From Legionella birminghamensis (GTDB lineage Bacteria; Pseudomonadota; Gammaproteobacteria; Legionellales; Legionellaceae): 64,000 nucleotides of DNA. Position 1 is the stretch's first letter, and each line of letters opens with the position of its first letter. Shown here piece after piece: positions 63,084 to 64,000 of the stretch. The translations under genes and the position numbers were made by a program. The notes below the pieces were generated by a model, which saw only the letters and a program-made list of their open reading frames with translations, had not been told where the DNA came from and searched no databases. The stretch covers positions 2,542,001-2,606,000 of the forward strand of contig NZ_UGNW01000001.1 of the NCBI RefSeq assembly GCF_900452515.1, given 5' to 3'.

Positions 63084-63944
63084 ATGCTGATTTTAGTTGG
63101 ATATCTGGTTATTTTGGCGAGTGTATTCGGAGGATTTGCGCTAGCCGGTGGTCATTTGAAAGCCATATTCCAACCCGTGGAATTACTGATTATTGCCGGA
63201 GCAGCACTGGGTTCATTGATAGTGGGAAGCAGCCCGGCTGCTCTAAAATCGATTGCGAAAGCAATTCCTGCAGTTTTTAAAAGCCAGAAATCGCCAAAAG
63301 TAGTTTATATGGATCTGTTAAGCCTGATGTATGCCCTGCTCAATAAGGCCAGGCAGGAAGGGTTGATGTCTCTGGAAGCGGATATCGACGACCCCGAAAA
63401 TAGTGCCATTTTTAGCCAATACCCGCGCATTACAGCCAAGCATCATATCATCAGCTTCATTTGCGATTATTTCCGCCTGATTATTACTTCGAACCTGCAG
63501 CCATTCCAACTGGAATCGCTGATGGATGCTGAAATAGAAACACATCATCAGGAAGAAATGATTCCCGCGAATGCAGTCACAAAACTTGCAGATGGAATGC
63601 CCGCTTTTGGTATTGTCGCAGCTGTTCTTGGGGTAGTGCATACCATGGAGTCCATTAATCTTCCACCGGCACAGCTAGGCGTACTTGTCGCACAGGCTCT
63701 GGTGGGCACTTTTCTGGGTATTCTATTGGGCTATGGTTTTATTGGTCCTGTTGCGCAAGCGATGGAACAACGCGCCAATCAGACACAGATTATGCTGAAC
63801 TGCATTAAAGTCATCATCCTGGCCAGTTTGCACAATAACCCGCCTATCATTTCTTTAGAGTTTGGACGAAAAGTATTATTCAATGATGAACGACCTTCCT
63901 TCAATGAGCTCAGTGAGGAAATTAAAACGCCCAAAACGGCATAG
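63084..63944 (+). CDS. motA: Flagellar motor stator protein MotA
   Basis: A 286-aa stator subunit. The N-terminus MLILVGYLVILASVFGG fits E. coli MotA, with helices near 2-20, 35-55 and a later pair around 170-215. P-A-F-G-I-V-A-A-V-L-G-V-V-H-T carries the conserved Pro of the torque loop, with E-Q-R-A-N in the cytoplasmic part. The start is the ATG with AAGGA about 8 nt upstream; an earlier GTG adds six codons. motB starts 8 nt after the stop. Confidence 0.94.
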   Translation: MLILVGYLVILASVFGGFALAGGHLKAIFQPVELLIIAGAALGSLIVGSSPAALKSIAKAIPAVFKSQKSPKVVYMDLLSLMYALLNKARQEGLMSLEADIDDPENSAIFSQYPRITAKHHIISFICDYFRLIITSNLQPFQLESLMDAEIETHHQEEMIPANAVTKLADGMPAFGIVAAVLGVVHTMESINLPPAQLGVLVAQALVGTFLGILLGYGFIGPVAQAMEQRANQTQIMLNCIKVIILASLHNNPPIISLEFGRKVLFNDERPSFNELSEEIKTPKTA

Positions 63945-63952
63945 GAATTCAT

Positions 63953-64000
63953 ATGGCCAGCAAAGAAGAAACACCCCCCATTATTATAAAAAAGAACCGG
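63953..64000 (+). CDS. motB: Flagellar motor protein MotB (start only)
   Basis: Only the first 16 codons are in the window (MASKEETPPIIIKKNR). The PPIIIKK sequence matches the MotB start before its membrane helix, and the position 8 nt after motA supports it. The gene runs past the right edge. Confidence 0.75.
   Translation, partial: MASKEETPPIIIKKNR

Overview
The window looks like chromosome from a Legionella-type gammaproteobacterium. It carries a LetS/BarA hybrid kinase next to a PPi-dependent phosphofructokinase, a grpE-dnaK-dnaJ-carA-metK-ahcY run, type IV pilus genes (pilT, a pilin), motAB, and many Legionella-style accessory proteins: ankyrin-like, RCC1, a RhoGEF-like domain, and coiled-coil or acidic-tailed orphans resembling Dot/Icm substrates. 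Genus assignment is an inference from gene content, not from a marker gene.

Layout. 1-245: end of a MetQ-like lipoprotein. 761-8710 (minus): ahcY, metK, carA, dnaJ, dnaK, grpE, a heat-shock plus SAM-cycle run with two sigma-32-like promoters having identical 13-nt spacers. 8884-12633: class II DAHP synthase, then hemE with a translationally coupled YheT-like hydrolase. 12749-17074: a large PaaK-like adenylating enzyme and an exported seven-bladed RCC1 protein. 17155-19809: pilT divergent from yggS-proC. 19865-26566: an accessory block (NHLP-leader-like small protein plus UbiD-family enzyme, two ankyrin-like proteins, a phytase-like esterase) between proC and yggT, genes often adjacent in gammaproteobacteria. 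27577-42782: mainly accessory genes, including orphans, an FAD-binding large protein, an exported amidase, an RND pump pair, a bacterial Dbl/RhoGEF-like protein, a TPR protein and a solute-binding protein. 43220-52234: gltX, letS, pfp, pilin (sigma-54-like promoter), bolA and an APC permease. 52590-60111 (minus): dapA, a mini-BamC lipoprotein, a QEGLA/DUF1704 metallopeptidase-like protein, yqjG, fdxA, a DinG-family helicase, tsaB, ycaR and kdsB, mostly overlapping or closely spaced. 60270-64000: glycine-zipper lipoprotein, DUF421 protein, bdhA-adc ketone-body pair, motA and the start of motB.

The most unusual structure is non-coding. Seven intergenic loci (275-753, 10243-10575, 26604-26864, 42819-43213, 44734-45086, 52250-52570, 62819-63037) share one architecture: a GC-rich left arm of tandem CGAATCCCCGCGGC units ending in CCGCGGGGCCCA, a central core, then a right arm starting TGGGCCCCGCGG made of the reverse-complement unit. 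Each locus is a giant inverted repeat. The spacer between units is nearly identical within an arm but differs between arms and loci. Three loci share the same core of about 105 nt, one of them inverted. A second module (ATAGCTATCTACACAAATGC) recurs in three loci. Four of the seven sit between convergent genes. I see no transposase, RT or Cas gene in the window that explains them. A separate REP-like family (GTCTTTGCGAACGAAGTGAAGC) also occurs, and one copy supplies the last codons of the RND pump gene.

All calls come from reading the sequence and the translations; no database search was run. Function calls for orphan and effector-like genes are hypotheses.
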